Assembly (NCBI RefSeq): GCF_021284745.1
Contig: NZ_CP089925.1
Location: 682,001-746,000 of the forward strand
Length of the DNA: 64,000 nt
Origin: Lysobacter sp. KIS68-7
Lineage (GTDB): Bacteria; Pseudomonadota; Gammaproteobacteria; Xanthomonadales; Xanthomonadaceae
Reading direction: 5' to 3'
The notes under the pieces are model-generated. The model did not search any database, was not told the origin of the DNA, and saw nothing but the letters and a program-made list of their open reading frames with translations. Each line of letters starts with the position of its first letter. The first letter of the stretch is position 1. The translations under genes were made by a program, and so were the position numbers. Of this stretch, positions 51,053-60,409 are shown piece by piece.

Positions 51053-52870
51053 ATGACTTCTCGTCTTTCGTACCGCCTGGGCGCGTGCGCGCTCGCCGCT
51101 GCCGTCTCGCTCGCCGTCACCGCTGTCGCATCCGATGTCGTGTCCAACCGCGTGCATGACGCGACGCCGACCAAAACGGCCGCCCCGGCTGCCGGCCAGG
51201 TGCGCTACATCGTGCGTTACCGCACCGGCACGCTGCAGCGCACGAGCGCAACGCAAGCGCTCGCCACGGCGAACGCTGCACTCGTGCGTTCGGGCCTGGT
51301 GACCTCGCACCCCGGCCTGTCGATGCGCTACCTGCGTCGCCTCGCCAACGGCGCGGACCTCGTCTCGGTGTCGCGTCCGCTCGACAGCGTCGACAGCGCC
51401 ACGCTGCTGCGCACGTTCGCCGTCGATGCGTCGGTGCAGTCCGTGACGCCCGACCGCCGCTTCGTCCACACCGGCCTCGTCGGCCCGACGATGGTGCCGA
51501 ACGACCCGCAGAGCACCGCGTACCAGTGGCATTTCTACAACTCGGTCGGCGGCGTGTACGCGCCTGCCGCGTGGGACAAGGCGAACGGCGCGGGCGTGAT
51601 CGTCGCCGATCTCGATACCGGCGTGACGGACCACCCGGACCTCAACGCGAACGTGCTGGAAGGTTACGACTTCATTTCCGATTCGTTCGTCTCGCGCCGC
51701 CCCACCAACGAACGCGTGCCCGGTGCGCACGACTACGGCGACTGGAACGATGACTGGTCGCAGTGCGGCGTTGGCAACAGCAGCTTCCACGGCACGCACA
51801 CCGCCGGCACGATCGCCGAAGTCAGCAACAACGGCATCGGCATGGCGGGTCTGGCGCATGGCGCGAAGATCCTGCCGGTGCGCGTGCTCGGCCGTTGCGG
51901 CGGTTACATGTCCGACATCGCCGACGCGATCGTGTGGGCCTCCGGCGGCAGCGTCCCCGGTGTTCCGGCCAATCCGAATCCGGCCGAAGTGATCAACATG
52001 AGCCTTGGCGGCGAAGGGGTGTGCGACGACGTCATGCAGGCCGCGATCGACACGGCCGTCGCGAACGGCACGACCGTCGTCGTCTCGGCCGGCAACAGCA
52101 ACGACAACACCGCGAACTACGCACCGGCCAGCTGCAACAACGTGATCAACGTGGGTGCCTCGCGCGTCACCGGCGGCAAGGCGTACTACTCCAATTTCGG
52201 CAAGCGCGTGGACATCTCCGCGCCGGGCGGCGGCGCCGGCCAGGACGGCGTGCCGAACGGTTACGTGTGGCAGACGATCAACGACAGCATGACCGCGCCG
52301 GAAGCCGGCCAGCCCGTGTACGGCGGCATGGCCGGCACCTCGATGGCCGCACCGCACGTGTCGGCGACCGTCGCGCTGCTGCAGAGCATCGCGCCGCGCC
52401 CGCTGACGCCGGCGGAAGTTGAAGCGCGCCTGAAGGCGACCGCGCGCGCATTCCCCGTTGCGATTCCCTCCGATACGCCGATGGGCGTGGGCCTGCTCAA
52501 CGCGAAGGCGGTGATCGAATCGGTGATTCCGTGCCAGGGCGCGGACTGCGAAAGCAACGCACGTCCGCTCGCCAACAAGACGCCGGCGAAGGGGCTCGCG
52601 GGAGCCGTGGGTGCGCAGCTGATGTACGCGATCAACGTGCCGGTCACCGCGACGAACCTGAGCTTCCTGACGTATGGCGGCACGGGCGACGTCACCCTGC
52701 TCGTGCGCTACGGACAGGTCCCGACGACCGCGGCGTATGACGTGAGCTCCGCGCGTCCGGGCAACAACGAAACCGTGCGCATCCCGGTGGCGCGCGGCGG
52801 CATGTACTACGTGAAGGTCGTCGGCGCGAAGGCGTTCACCGGCGTGACGCTCGAAGCGCGACACGACTGA
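51053..52870 (+). CDS. Secreted S8 (subtilisin-like) serine protease with PPC domain
   Basis: A 605-residue extracellular protease. A signal peptide (LGACALAAAVSLAVTAVAS) and an I9-type pro-region (VRYIVRYRTGTLQRTSATQA...) precede the catalytic domain. The triad is Asp188 in VADLDTGVTDHPDL, His249 in HGTHTAGTI and Ser430 in GTSMAAPHV. The C-terminal part is a PPC-type domain (LSFLTYGGTGDVTLLVRYG). It is 65 bases downstream of the adhesin gene on the same strand. It could mature or release the adhesin, or act as a digestive protease as in Lysobacter. Confidence 0.9.
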   Translation: MTSRLSYRLGACALAAAVSLAVTAVASDVVSNRVHDATPTKTAAPAAGQVRYIVRYRTGTLQRTSATQALATANAALVRSGLVTSHPGLSMRYLRRLANGADLVSVSRPLDSVDSATLLRTFAVDASVQSVTPDRRFVHTGLVGPTMVPNDPQSTAYQWHFYNSVGGVYAPAAWDKANGAGVIVADLDTGVTDHPDLNANVLEGYDFISDSFVSRRPTNERVPGAHDYGDWNDDWSQCGVGNSSFHGTHTAGTIAEVSNNGIGMAGLAHGAKILPVRVLGRCGGYMSDIADAIVWASGGSVPGVPANPNPAEVINMSLGGEGVCDDVMQAAIDTAVANGTTVVVSAGNSNDNTANYAPASCNNVINVGASRVTGGKAYYSNFGKRVDISAPGGGAGQDGVPNGYVWQTINDSMTAPEAGQPVYGGMAGTSMAAPHVSATVALLQSIAPRPLTPAEVEARLKATARAFPVAIPSDTPMGVGLLNAKAVIESVIPCQGADCESNARPLANKTPAKGLAGAVGAQLMYAINVPVTATNLSFLTYGGTGDVTLLVRYGQVPTTAAYDVSSARPGNNETVRIPVARGGMYYVKVVGAKAFTGVTLEARHD

Positions 52871-52882
52871 CGGAGCGGGAAG

Positions 52883-52971
52883 GCGCCCACCGAGTGCACA
52901 CGGATGTGTGGCGGTGGGCGTCGGCAGGCCCGGCGGGACATGATTACCCCGGTGTCCCGTCGGGCCCTGCC
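52883..52971. terminator. Two consecutive GC-rich stem-loops after the S8 gene
   Basis: GCGCCCACCG (52883-52892) pairs with CGGTGGGCGT (52912-52921). GGCAGGCCCGGCGGGACA (52923-52940) then pairs with 52953-52971 with a few bulges. Neither is followed by a T-run, so they may be Rho-dependent ends, or protect the 3' end from decay. They lie between convergent genes. Confidence 0.55.
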
Positions 52972-53028
52972 ATTAGTTCAGCGCGGTTCCTATCGCAGGC
53001 GTCCGGGCGAACGATGATGCAACTTCAA

Positions 53029-53499
53029 TCATCTCGAACTCTTCGTCGGGAGATATTCCCGCCAGTCACCCAGTGCTTCGGGTGTATCTCTGCGCATCGC
53101 TGCGGCAACCCTTTTCTCGAGCTGCTTTACAACTGGCTGGCCCGACGCCTGCTTCGCCCCTACGGAGCGCGTCAGTAGAAGCACGCCGCTCTGGCAGGCC
53201 AGTTTTCGCCACCCTTCCAACAGTTGCGCCACCATTTCCCTGTCCGCTTCCGACGCAAACGTTGGAAGCCAAGTTGATGTGGCTGGCATGTCACGACCCT
53301 GGCCCAGGAGCGTCAGGACCTGCGAGAAAGATGGACTTCCAATCTTCGCCGCCACGAAGAGCCGCTCGTCCTGACGGTCGTCCCATGCGATCACGCGAAA
53401 GTACCCGTCTTCGCCCTCCATCAACTCCGCGGCGATTCCTTCCACGGGTCCGTCGTAGTAGTCGAACGCAATCAGGTTTGGATGAGTCGTCGGTTTCAT
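53029..53499 (-). CDS. Small orphan downstream of the RHS-immunity pair
   Basis: A 156-residue soluble protein, starting MKPTTHPNLIAFDYYDGPVE and containing GYFRVIAWDDRQDERLFVAA. No family is recognised. It is 110 bases downstream of the DUF2247-like gene on the same strand, at lower GC than the flanks. Placement after a toxin-immunity pair is typical for orphan or second immunity genes, but this is inference. The ribosome binding site is weak. Confidence 0.5.
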   Translation of the reverse strand: MKPTTHPNLIAFDYYDGPVEGIAAELMEGEDGYFRVIAWDDRQDERLFVAAKIGSPSFSQVLTLLGQGRDMPATSTWLPTFASEADREMVAQLLEGWRKLACQSGVLLLTRSVGAKQASGQPVVKQLEKRVAAAMRRDTPEALGDWREYLPTKSSR

Positions 53500-53608
53500 G
53501 ATTAGCGCCCAAATGCCGCGTTGAACATGCGGCGGCTAGCGGCAATCCTCTACGAGTGCGCATCTTCGACACCACGCCGAATGCCACCCGATCTTAGAGA
53601 GGGACGCT

Positions 53609-54115
53609 TTACTCCGGATCAAATCCACGAGACCGAAGATATGTCGCCCAGTTCCGGTACAAACGTTGAACATTCTCTTCATGCGAGTGCTTCAAGGGCT
53701 CATAGCCGTCAGAAGTCGGCATGAACCTTACAAAGTTTTCGATCTCCGTTGGGTACCCATAATTCGCGTAGACGGCTTCCACATCTGCAAGGGCATCATC
53801 AACTTCAGTGCGCCGCAAGAACAGGTTCGCCAGCGAGAGGAACAGCCAGACCTTTTGTTCGTGCCCCTCTGGGGTGGCCTCCTCAGTGTCCGCAAGCTGC
53901 TTAGCCAGCGCTCTCGCTTCAGTGGCTTCGGCGTGCGTCAATCCAGCCAACGCAATTTCGCCCTCCTGCTCCGATCCTTGGCATAGCTTTTCGCCCGCAA
54001 GATCCTTCAGGGCCTCCCAATCAATGAGACCTTGCTGGAAGCCCCAGAAGGCCTCTTTCCAAGTCAGGGAGGCATGCGCGCGTACGAATTCGAAACTCAG
54101 TGGTGTAACAGTCAT
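53609..54115 (-). CDS. DUF2247-like protein, putative immunity to the RHS toxin
   Basis: A 168-residue, helix-rich protein. FVRAHASLTWKEAFWGFQQG at its start and TEIENFVRFMPTSDGYEPLK near the end match my memory of DUF2247, a family seen as immunity partners in polymorphic toxin loci. The ATG overlaps the RHS stop by 4 bases (ATGA), so the pair is translationally coupled, as expected for toxin and immunity. Lower GC than its flanks. The immunity role is inference from family and position. Confidence 0.68.
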   Translation of the reverse strand: MTVTPLSFEFVRAHASLTWKEAFWGFQQGLIDWEALKDLAGEKLCQGSEQEGEIALAGLTHAEATEARALAKQLADTEEATPEGHEQKVWLFLSLANLFLRRTEVDDALADVEAVYANYGYPTEIENFVRFMPTSDGYEPLKHSHEENVQRLYRNWATYLRSRGFDPE

Positions 54116-57100
54116 GGCTTGATCGGCACGCCGTTGAGAGTGCCGCCAGGGACGAAGAGTTGGTGGGTGAGGTTTCCTGCCGGGTCTACGATGTACTCGA
54201 ATCGACCAGCCCTGTCATTCAGGGTGCCAGGCAACTGGGTCAACGTCCGAGTGACGCCATCGCCACCGACTAGCGGCGTGTAGGTCCCCCTTTGGGCAGC
54301 TTCCTCCCGGACAAACGTGGCTGCGCGATGAAAAACATCGCTCTTGAGCGCACTTCCTACGGGTACAGCGTCCTGCAGGGCCCGGCCTTCGGTCGAAACT
54401 GAGGTGAAAGCCCGCGATGCATCCGTCACGTTGTCGGAGCTTCTGATCAGCCTCCCGGCCGCATCCCCGACAACCGGCACAAACCCCACCCCCGCCGCCG
54501 AAACGTTGGCGAGCGAAGGATTCTGCAGCGCCTCATAAACCCCCATCGCATCGCCGATGCCCGGCGTGAAATCCGAAATCAACCCCAACGCCACCTGCGT
54601 CGCCGCAGCATCCGGCTGCGGCATGCGGTACGCCTCGCCCTGGAACATCGCCGTCTCGCGGCCGTCGGGGTCGACGTAGCGGTACGGGTTGTTGTTCGCA
54701 TACCAATAACGATTGAAATTTCCCCCGAGGCCATGCACCGCCACCGGGTCGACGCTCAGGAACAGCCCCAGCAGCGAGTCGAAGTACCGCTGCTGCATGT
54801 ACGTCAGCCCGGTCTGCGTGTCCTGCAGGTGGCCGGTGAATCCGACGCGGTCGTCGAACGGGCGATTCAGCAATCGTCCGAAGGGTTCGTATTCGCTGCG
54901 CTCCACGACTGCGCGCGTCGTCGACGTCGCGGCGACCGGCGTCCCCAAGGCGTCGGTGTGCTGGTAAGTGACCGCCACCGCGTTGTTCGCCGTGGTGGTC
55001 TCGCGCGTGGCGATCAGGCGGCCGGCGAGGTAGATGTAATCCCGTAGTTTTCCGCGTCGTTGGTCCGACTGGTACGCGAGCTGCCCGTCATGCGTGTAGA
55101 GCAGGAAGATGCTGCCGAGCGTCGGGCTGTGTTGATGGATGCGCCGGCCCTGCGCGTCGTAGCGATAGGTTTCCTTGCCGCTCGTTTCGCGCAGGCGGTT
55201 GTTCTGGGCGAAGACGTAGGCCTGGTCGTTCCTGTTCGAGAGGTTGCCCTGGACGTCGAAGGCGAACGTCGTCTGCGCGGCGCCGCTGGCGCAGTCCGCG
55301 GCACCGGTGCGGACGAACTCGATGCGATTGGCGGCGCTGTAGCAGTAGCGCAGGTTGCGTGCGGCCACGCTGCCCTGCATGGCCGGCGCCACGAGCGTCT
55401 CGATGTTGTCGAGCACGTCGTAGGTGTAGCGGATCGTGCCGCTGAACATCGGTGAGGTCACCGAAGCCAGGCGGTCCAGGCCGTCGTAGGTCATGCTGCG
55501 GGTGGCCCGCGCGCCGACCAGGGCATCGCTGATCGACACCGCATTCCCATTGCCGTCGTAGTCGTAGCCAAGGTCGTGCATGGCCGCGGCGCCGTTGAGG
55601 TCGCGGCTGCGGTCGGGCAATCCACGCGCGTTCTGCAACGTCGAATGCACGATGCCGTTGCCGTAGGTGAAGCCGGCCAGCGCGCCGTTGGGGTGGTACG
55701 TGACGCCGCTGGCGTAGGCGCCGCCGCCTTGCGCCGTGATGCCGGTCGTCTGGCCCAGCCCATTGATGGCGTAATGCAACGTCAGGTTGTCGGGATACAC
55801 CTGCACGGAGTTGAATCCGTTGCGGTCGTATCCGTAACCGTGCGACCAGGTGTACCAACCCGCCTGTTCCAGGCTTTCGCCGGCGCCGCCTAGCAGGCGA
55901 CGGCTGTTGTAGCTGTAGGCGTTGGCGACGCCTTGCGCGCCATTCGGACCGTTCCGGGTCCACACCTGGCTCGGCAGGCTGTCGGCCGTGTAGCTCCACG
56001 TCTGGCGGCCGATGCCGTCGGCGAAGTCGAGCGTCGAGATGCGATTGCGGTTGTCGTAGCTGCGCGTGGATCTGCGCGCGAGCACGCCCGCGGAGGTGCC
56101 CTCCGTCTCGCAAGGCGAGTTGGCTGGCAGGCCAGAGGCGGACCACGCGAGGTTGCCCGCGGCGTCGTAGCCCATCAGCGTGGCGCCGGTTTCCGGCTCC
56201 GTCGTGCGGCACAACTGCTGCGTCGCATCGAAGGACCACGTGCGCGTCGCCGCCTTCGAACTGTCCGCGTTGCGGCGGGTCATCGTCAGCGTCTTGCCGA
56301 ACAGGTCGCGCGAGAAGTTGGTGATCGCGCCCTCGGGGTGGGCAATCACGAGCGGCAGGTCGGTGGCGGGCTGGTCGAAGGCGAGGTACTGCGTGGTCAG
56401 CGTCGCGTGGCCGTTGGGGGGCGTGACGCGCGTCTGGAAGCCCGCGAGGTACTCGTAGGTCGTGGGCAGGACGCCGAGTTCCGAATCCTGTTCGACGCGC
56501 GTGGGGCGGCCAAGCGGGTCGAAGGTCGTGCGGGTGCCATGCATGGCGGCGGCGTGGTGCGCGATGCCCCGTTGCGGATACGACTGGAACGCGACGCCGC
56601 CGTGCGGTGCATAGCGCGTGACCGTTTGGCTCAAGGTCGCCGACTTGGCGGCGTTGTCGAAGCGCTCGACCACCACCGGACGCAGCAACGCATCGAAGTG
56701 CGTGACCTGGAAGCCGCTGCCGATCGCCACCGTTTCCTTCCAGTGACCGGCAGGCAGGCCGAGTTCGGCGGACGTCGATGGCGCGAAACTCCGGAACGTC
56801 GCGTTCCAGCTGGATGTGTCGCACACGCCCTTGGTCGTGTCGGAGGGGTGCGTCGTCTCCTTCAACCGGCCCATATCGTCGAACTTGTGGCACGTCAGGT
56901 GGCCGACTTCGTCCTGCACCGACGCGATGAGCCCCAGGTCGTTGACGACCGCGCGCCGGACGTTGTTGTCCGGGAACGTGATGCGTTGCGGAATGCCACG
57001 CTTGTATTCGCTGAAGCGGATCGTCGTGTCGAAGGTCGGCGTGTCGCGGCCGTCGGACGCACTCGCGAGGTTGCCCTTCGCGTCGTAGGTGAAGGTGTGC

Positions 57101-58977
57101 CTGAGCCTGTCGAACGCGTAGGTCTTCCATGGCATCGCGTTGGCGTCGTGCACCGTTTCCGATTCGACGAGACCGGTGTCGACGTTGGTGGACGAGCGGG
57201 GCTGTGCGACGACCCACAACGCGAGGTTGTGGTGGTACGCCGTGGCGTCGGTGCGCGAGAACCCGCTGCCCGCATTGCTCGATCGCGTAACGGACAATGG
57301 GTTCGCGTAGGCGTCGAAGGTGTTCGCATGCCAGGTGAACGTCCTGCCTTGCTGCAGGATCTGCTTCGTGGCCACCGGCACCCAGGTCACGGCCTTGGCG
57401 GCATTCGCGCGCGCATCGTCGAAGCCCGAACCCAGCGAGGCGGGCCACGGACCGGATTCCGCATACGTCAGGAGTTCGCTGCGGACAGGCGCCCCCGCGT
57501 TCCCCGCGTAAACATCAGTGCGGAGCAACTTGCCTTCCGTCGCTCCCCACTTGTTGCTGAAGGTGTAAGTGGTGAGGTCGCCCGCGGGGTTCGTGACCTT
57601 CACCCACTTGGTCGCCGCGCACGTGCCTGCGGTGGCGCACGCATCCTTCGTGGTGCTCGCGGAAGCGGGTTGGTACGCATACGTCCACGCCAGCGTCGTA
57701 AGCCCGGGGCCCGTGAACTCCTTGCGGGTGAGCGAGCTCGTGCCGAACAGCGGCGGGATGTCTTCGAATGGGTCGAACTCCTGCGGTGGCACCGGCGCCA
57801 CGCAGCCGCCCGGCACGTAGCTCTGCGCGTGCCACGTGCCCATTCGCCAGAATTTGCCGACCAGCCCGCTCGGATGCGTCATGGTGGTGACGGCGGACGT
57901 CGTCGAATTAGCCTGCGCGCGGATACCGCAGCCGCCCGGCAGCGGCATCGTGTGGCCGCCGGAAGCCTGCACGTCGAAGGTCCAGCTCGATCCGTCGGGC
58001 AGCACGGCGCGCACCAGCGTTGCGCCACTCGCGGAGATGCCGGTGTATTCGTATCGCCACGTGCGCGGCGTGGCGTCGACGGCATGCACCGTGATCCTGT
58101 CGACCAAACGCGCATCGCTGCGCCACGCAATGGTGACCTTGCGACCGTCGCTCGCGGTGATCGCATCGAGCGTGTCGTCCCCGCCGAAGTCGTAGGTCAG
58201 CGCATTGCCGAAGCGATCCTCGATGCGGGTGACGTACATCGTGCCGAGCCGGCGCGGCTGGCGGATGATCTCGCCCATGTCGCGTTCCCACAGGCGATCG
58301 GCGCCGTCGTAATCCAGGTGCGTGAACCAGTAGCGGACACCCTCGGGCGACACGGCGAAGAAGCCCTGCTGGGCCTGGCCGTTGTAGGTGATCGGCACGC
58401 AGCCGATCTGCCAGTTGCGCTGCGTCACGATCGGATACGAAGTGACGCCGGCGACCTGCAGCGTGGGCGGGAACAGCTTGTTCGTCGGCGCGCGCTTGAT
58501 AAGTTGCTGGCGATCGCCCGACTCGGTCACCAGCTCGTAGCCATGCCAGCCCTTCTCGGGCAACACCGAGTAGAAGGCGCGATCGAACTTGCTGCAGCGC
58601 TGCGCAGGATCCAGCGAGGATTCGGTGACCCATCCATGCGCGGTGTCGGTCAGCGTCTCGATGCGCGGGATCGAGAGCGTCCAGTTGCCGAAGGCGAAGG
58701 GCTCGGTGATCCGCGCATCGACCATCGGGCTCACGCTGCTGCGCGCGAGCGTGATCGTGGGGCCTTCGCCTTCGACGACGACGTCGGTCTGCCGGAAGGT
58801 GAGGTCGCCGGTATAGAGGCTGACGTGCTCGCCGAAGGGCGTTTCGCCGTGCGGTTGCACGGTTTCGTACACCTTGATGCGGCGGCCGTATTCGCTCTCC
58901 GGCGTGACGTCCGCCGCCTGCGCGGTCGACGCGATCGCCAGGAACGCGAGGCAACCCATGAAAGGAAGGATTCGCAT
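54112..58977 (-). CDS. RHS-repeat protein with pre-toxin and C-terminal toxin tip
   Basis: A 1621-residue secreted polymorphic-toxin-type protein. Sec signal peptide to about residue 21 (MRILPFMGCLAFLAIASTAQA), not a PAAR or T6SS marker. About 1370 residues of YD/RHS repeats follow, ending in the RHS core QTGLTYMQQRYFDSLLGLFL and PYRYVDPDGRE near residue 1432. The remaining 190 residues hold a pre-toxin-like segment (SDFTPGIGDAMGVYEALQNP, GVGFVPVVGDAAGRL) and the tip FHRAATFVREEAAQRGTYTP...FVPGGTLNGVPIKP, a variable module whose activity I do not recognise. Coupled to the DUF2247-like gene. Confidence 0.88.
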   Translation of the reverse strand: MRILPFMGCLAFLAIASTAQAADVTPESEYGRRIKVYETVQPHGETPFGEHVSLYTGDLTFRQTDVVVEGEGPTITLARSSVSPMVDARITEPFAFGNWTLSIPRIETLTDTAHGWVTESSLDPAQRCSKFDRAFYSVLPEKGWHGYELVTESGDRQQLIKRAPTNKLFPPTLQVAGVTSYPIVTQRNWQIGCVPITYNGQAQQGFFAVSPEGVRYWFTHLDYDGADRLWERDMGEIIRQPRRLGTMYVTRIEDRFGNALTYDFGGDDTLDAITASDGRKVTIAWRSDARLVDRITVHAVDATPRTWRYEYTGISASGATLVRAVLPDGSSWTFDVQASGGHTMPLPGGCGIRAQANSTTSAVTTMTHPSGLVGKFWRMGTWHAQSYVPGGCVAPVPPQEFDPFEDIPPLFGTSSLTRKEFTGPGLTTLAWTYAYQPASASTTKDACATAGTCAATKWVKVTNPAGDLTTYTFSNKWGATEGKLLRTDVYAGNAGAPVRSELLTYAESGPWPASLGSGFDDARANAAKAVTWVPVATKQILQQGRTFTWHANTFDAYANPLSVTRSSNAGSGFSRTDATAYHHNLALWVVAQPRSSTNVDTGLVESETVHDANAMPWKTYAFDRLRHTFTYDAKGNLASASDGRDTPTFDTTIRFSEYKRGIPQRITFPDNNVRRAVVNDLGLIASVQDEVGHLTCHKFDDMGRLKETTHPSDTTKGVCDTSSWNATFRSFAPSTSAELGLPAGHWKETVAIGSGFQVTHFDALLRPVVVERFDNAAKSATLSQTVTRYAPHGGVAFQSYPQRGIAHHAAAMHGTRTTFDPLGRPTRVEQDSELGVLPTTYEYLAGFQTRVTPPNGHATLTTQYLAFDQPATDLPLVIAHPEGAITNFSRDLFGKTLTMTRRNADSSKAATRTWSFDATQQLCRTTEPETGATLMGYDAAGNLAWSASGLPANSPCETEGTSAGVLARRSTRSYDNRNRISTLDFADGIGRQTWSYTADSLPSQVWTRNGPNGAQGVANAYSYNSRRLLGGAGESLEQAGWYTWSHGYGYDRNGFNSVQVYPDNLTLHYAINGLGQTTGITAQGGGAYASGVTYHPNGALAGFTYGNGIVHSTLQNARGLPDRSRDLNGAAAMHDLGYDYDGNGNAVSISDALVGARATRSMTYDGLDRLASVTSPMFSGTIRYTYDVLDNIETLVAPAMQGSVAARNLRYCYSAANRIEFVRTGAADCASGAAQTTFAFDVQGNLSNRNDQAYVFAQNNRLRETSGKETYRYDAQGRRIHQHSPTLGSIFLLYTHDGQLAYQSDQRRGKLRDYIYLAGRLIATRETTTANNAVAVTYQHTDALGTPVAATSTTRAVVERSEYEPFGRLLNRPFDDRVGFTGHLQDTQTGLTYMQQRYFDSLLGLFLSVDPVAVHGLGGNFNRYWYANNNPYRYVDPDGRETAMFQGEAYRMPQPDAAATQVALGLISDFTPGIGDAMGVYEALQNPSLANVSAAGVGFVPVVGDAAGRLIRSSDNVTDASRAFTSVSTEGRALQDAVPVGSALKSDVFHRAATFVREEAAQRGTYTPLVGGDGVTRTLTQLPGTLNDRAGRFEYIVDPAGNLTHQLFVPGGTLNGVPIKP

Positions 58978-59035
58978 CGGCAGAGTTTCGGAAACCGCGG
59001 CTCCCGCCTGCTACGCGCAACAGCTCCCGATGGCG

Positions 59036-59062
59036 AAAAAAAAGCCCGCGCAATGCGCGGGC
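59036..59062 (-). terminator. Rho-independent terminator of dacC
   Basis: GCCCGCGC (59044-59051) and GCGCGGGC (59055-59062) form an 8-bp stem with a 3-base loop. Reading the minus strand it is followed by eight T residues (59043-59036). It lies between dacC and the RHS gene, so the two are separate transcripts. Confidence 0.92.
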
Positions 59063-59092
59063 TTTCCTGTCACCGGTGCGGCAATTTCGGAA

Positions 59093-60310
59093 TCAGCTCT
59101 TCCACCACATCATCAGCTCATCCCACAGGCGCTTGAAGAAGCCGCCTTCTTCCACCGCCTCGAGCGCGACGAGCGGACGCTGCGCGATCACCTTGCCGTC
59201 CAGCGTCACCTTCACCGTGCCGATCTTCTGGCCCTTGGCGATCGGGGCGACGAGCGTCTTCGGAATGTCCATGCTCGGCTTGAGCTGCGCGTACTTGCCG
59301 CGCGGCGTGCTCACCAGCATCGGACCGGCGACGCCGAGCTGCACTTCATCGGCGGCGCCCTTCCACACGTGCTGCTTCGAAATTGCCTTGCCGGCGTCGT
59401 ACAGGCGGTGCGTTTCGAAGAAGCGGAAGCCCCAGTTGAGCAGCGCCTGCGAATCCACCGCGCGCTGGTTTTCGCTGGTCGACCCCATCACCACCGAAAT
59501 CAGGCGCTGGTCGCCGCGCTTGGCCGAGGCCATCAGGCAGTAGCCGGCGCCGCTGTGGTGGCCGGTCTTGATGCCGTCGACCGAGGGATCGCGCCACAGC
59601 AGCAGGTTGCGGTTCTGCTGCGTGATCGGGCCGACGGTGAATTCCTTGATCCTGTTGTAGCTGTAGGCCTCGGGGAAATCGCGGATCAACGCCTGGCCGA
59701 GCAGCGCGAGGTCGTGCGCCGTGGAGTAGTGGTCCGGCGCGGAGAGGCCGTGCGGATTCACCCAGTGCGAATTCTTCAGGCCGATGCGCGCGGCGTAGGC
59801 ATTCATCAGCGCGCCGAACGCGTCTTCGCTGCCGGCGACATGTTCGGCGAGCGCGATCGCGGCGTCGTTGCCCGACTGGATCACCATGCCCTTTTCCATG
59901 TCGATCAGCGGCGCGGTCTTGTTCACTTCGAAGCCGCTGTAGCTGCCTTCGGTGCCCGCGCCGCCTTCGCGCCAGGCGTGCTCGCTCATCATCACCTGGT
60001 CGGTGGCGTGCACCTTGCCCGCCTTCATTTCCGAGGCGACGACGTAGCTGGTCATCACCTTGGTGATGCTCGCCGGTTCGACGCGTTCGTCCTGGTTGGA
60101 GCCGGCGAGGACCTGCCCCGTCGCATAGTCCATCAGCACCCAGGCCTTGCCCTGGATCGCGGGGGCCGGCGGCACGGGCAGCGATTCGCTGAGCGCGGCG
60201 GGAGCGGCGGGCGTAGCAGGCTGCGGCGCGGGGGTCTGCGCGAACGCGATGCCGAGGGCGGACGAGGCGAGCGCCGCAATGGCGACGGCGGCGATGGGAC
60301 GGACTTTCAT
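59093..60310 (-). CDS. dacC: D-alanyl-D-alanine carboxypeptidase (penicillin-binding protein 5/6 type)
   Basis: A 405-residue periplasmic enzyme that trims the terminal D-Ala from peptidoglycan stem peptides. Signal peptide IAAVAIAALASSALGIAFA. The active-site motifs are SITK (Ser81, Lys84), SGN (146-148) and KTG (248-250). The C-terminal beta-domain follows, and an amphipathic membrane-anchoring helix (GGFFKRLWDELMMWW) closes it. The start ATG is at 60310. The standard neighbours are rlpA upstream and DUF493 downstream; the latter is displaced here by about 13.5 kb. Confidence 0.94.
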   Translation of the reverse strand: MKVRPIAAVAIAALASSALGIAFAQTPAPQPATPAAPAALSESLPVPPAPAIQGKAWVLMDYATGQVLAGSNQDERVEPASITKVMTSYVVASEMKAGKVHATDQVMMSEHAWREGGAGTEGSYSGFEVNKTAPLIDMEKGMVIQSGNDAAIALAEHVAGSEDAFGALMNAYAARIGLKNSHWVNPHGLSAPDHYSTAHDLALLGQALIRDFPEAYSYNRIKEFTVGPITQQNRNLLLWRDPSVDGIKTGHHSGAGYCLMASAKRGDQRLISVVMGSTSENQRAVDSQALLNWGFRFFETHRLYDAGKAISKQHVWKGAADEVQLGVAGPMLVSTPRGKYAQLKPSMDIPKTLVAPIAKGQKIGTVKVTLDGKVIAQRPLVALEAVEEGGFFKRLWDELMMWWKS

Positions 60311-60409
60311 CGGGAATGGGGCTCCGGGGGACTGCTTGGGGAGGACGCGGCGGGCGCACGCGCACAAGGAAGCGATTCTAGGCCGCCCGGACGGCCGTGA
60401 CGCTGAATT

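Noticed and set aside
55933-59136. 1067-residue plus-strand frame opposite the RHS gene
   Set aside because: Arg/Val/Gly-rich shadow of the RHS frame; no signal peptide, motif or ribosome binding site.
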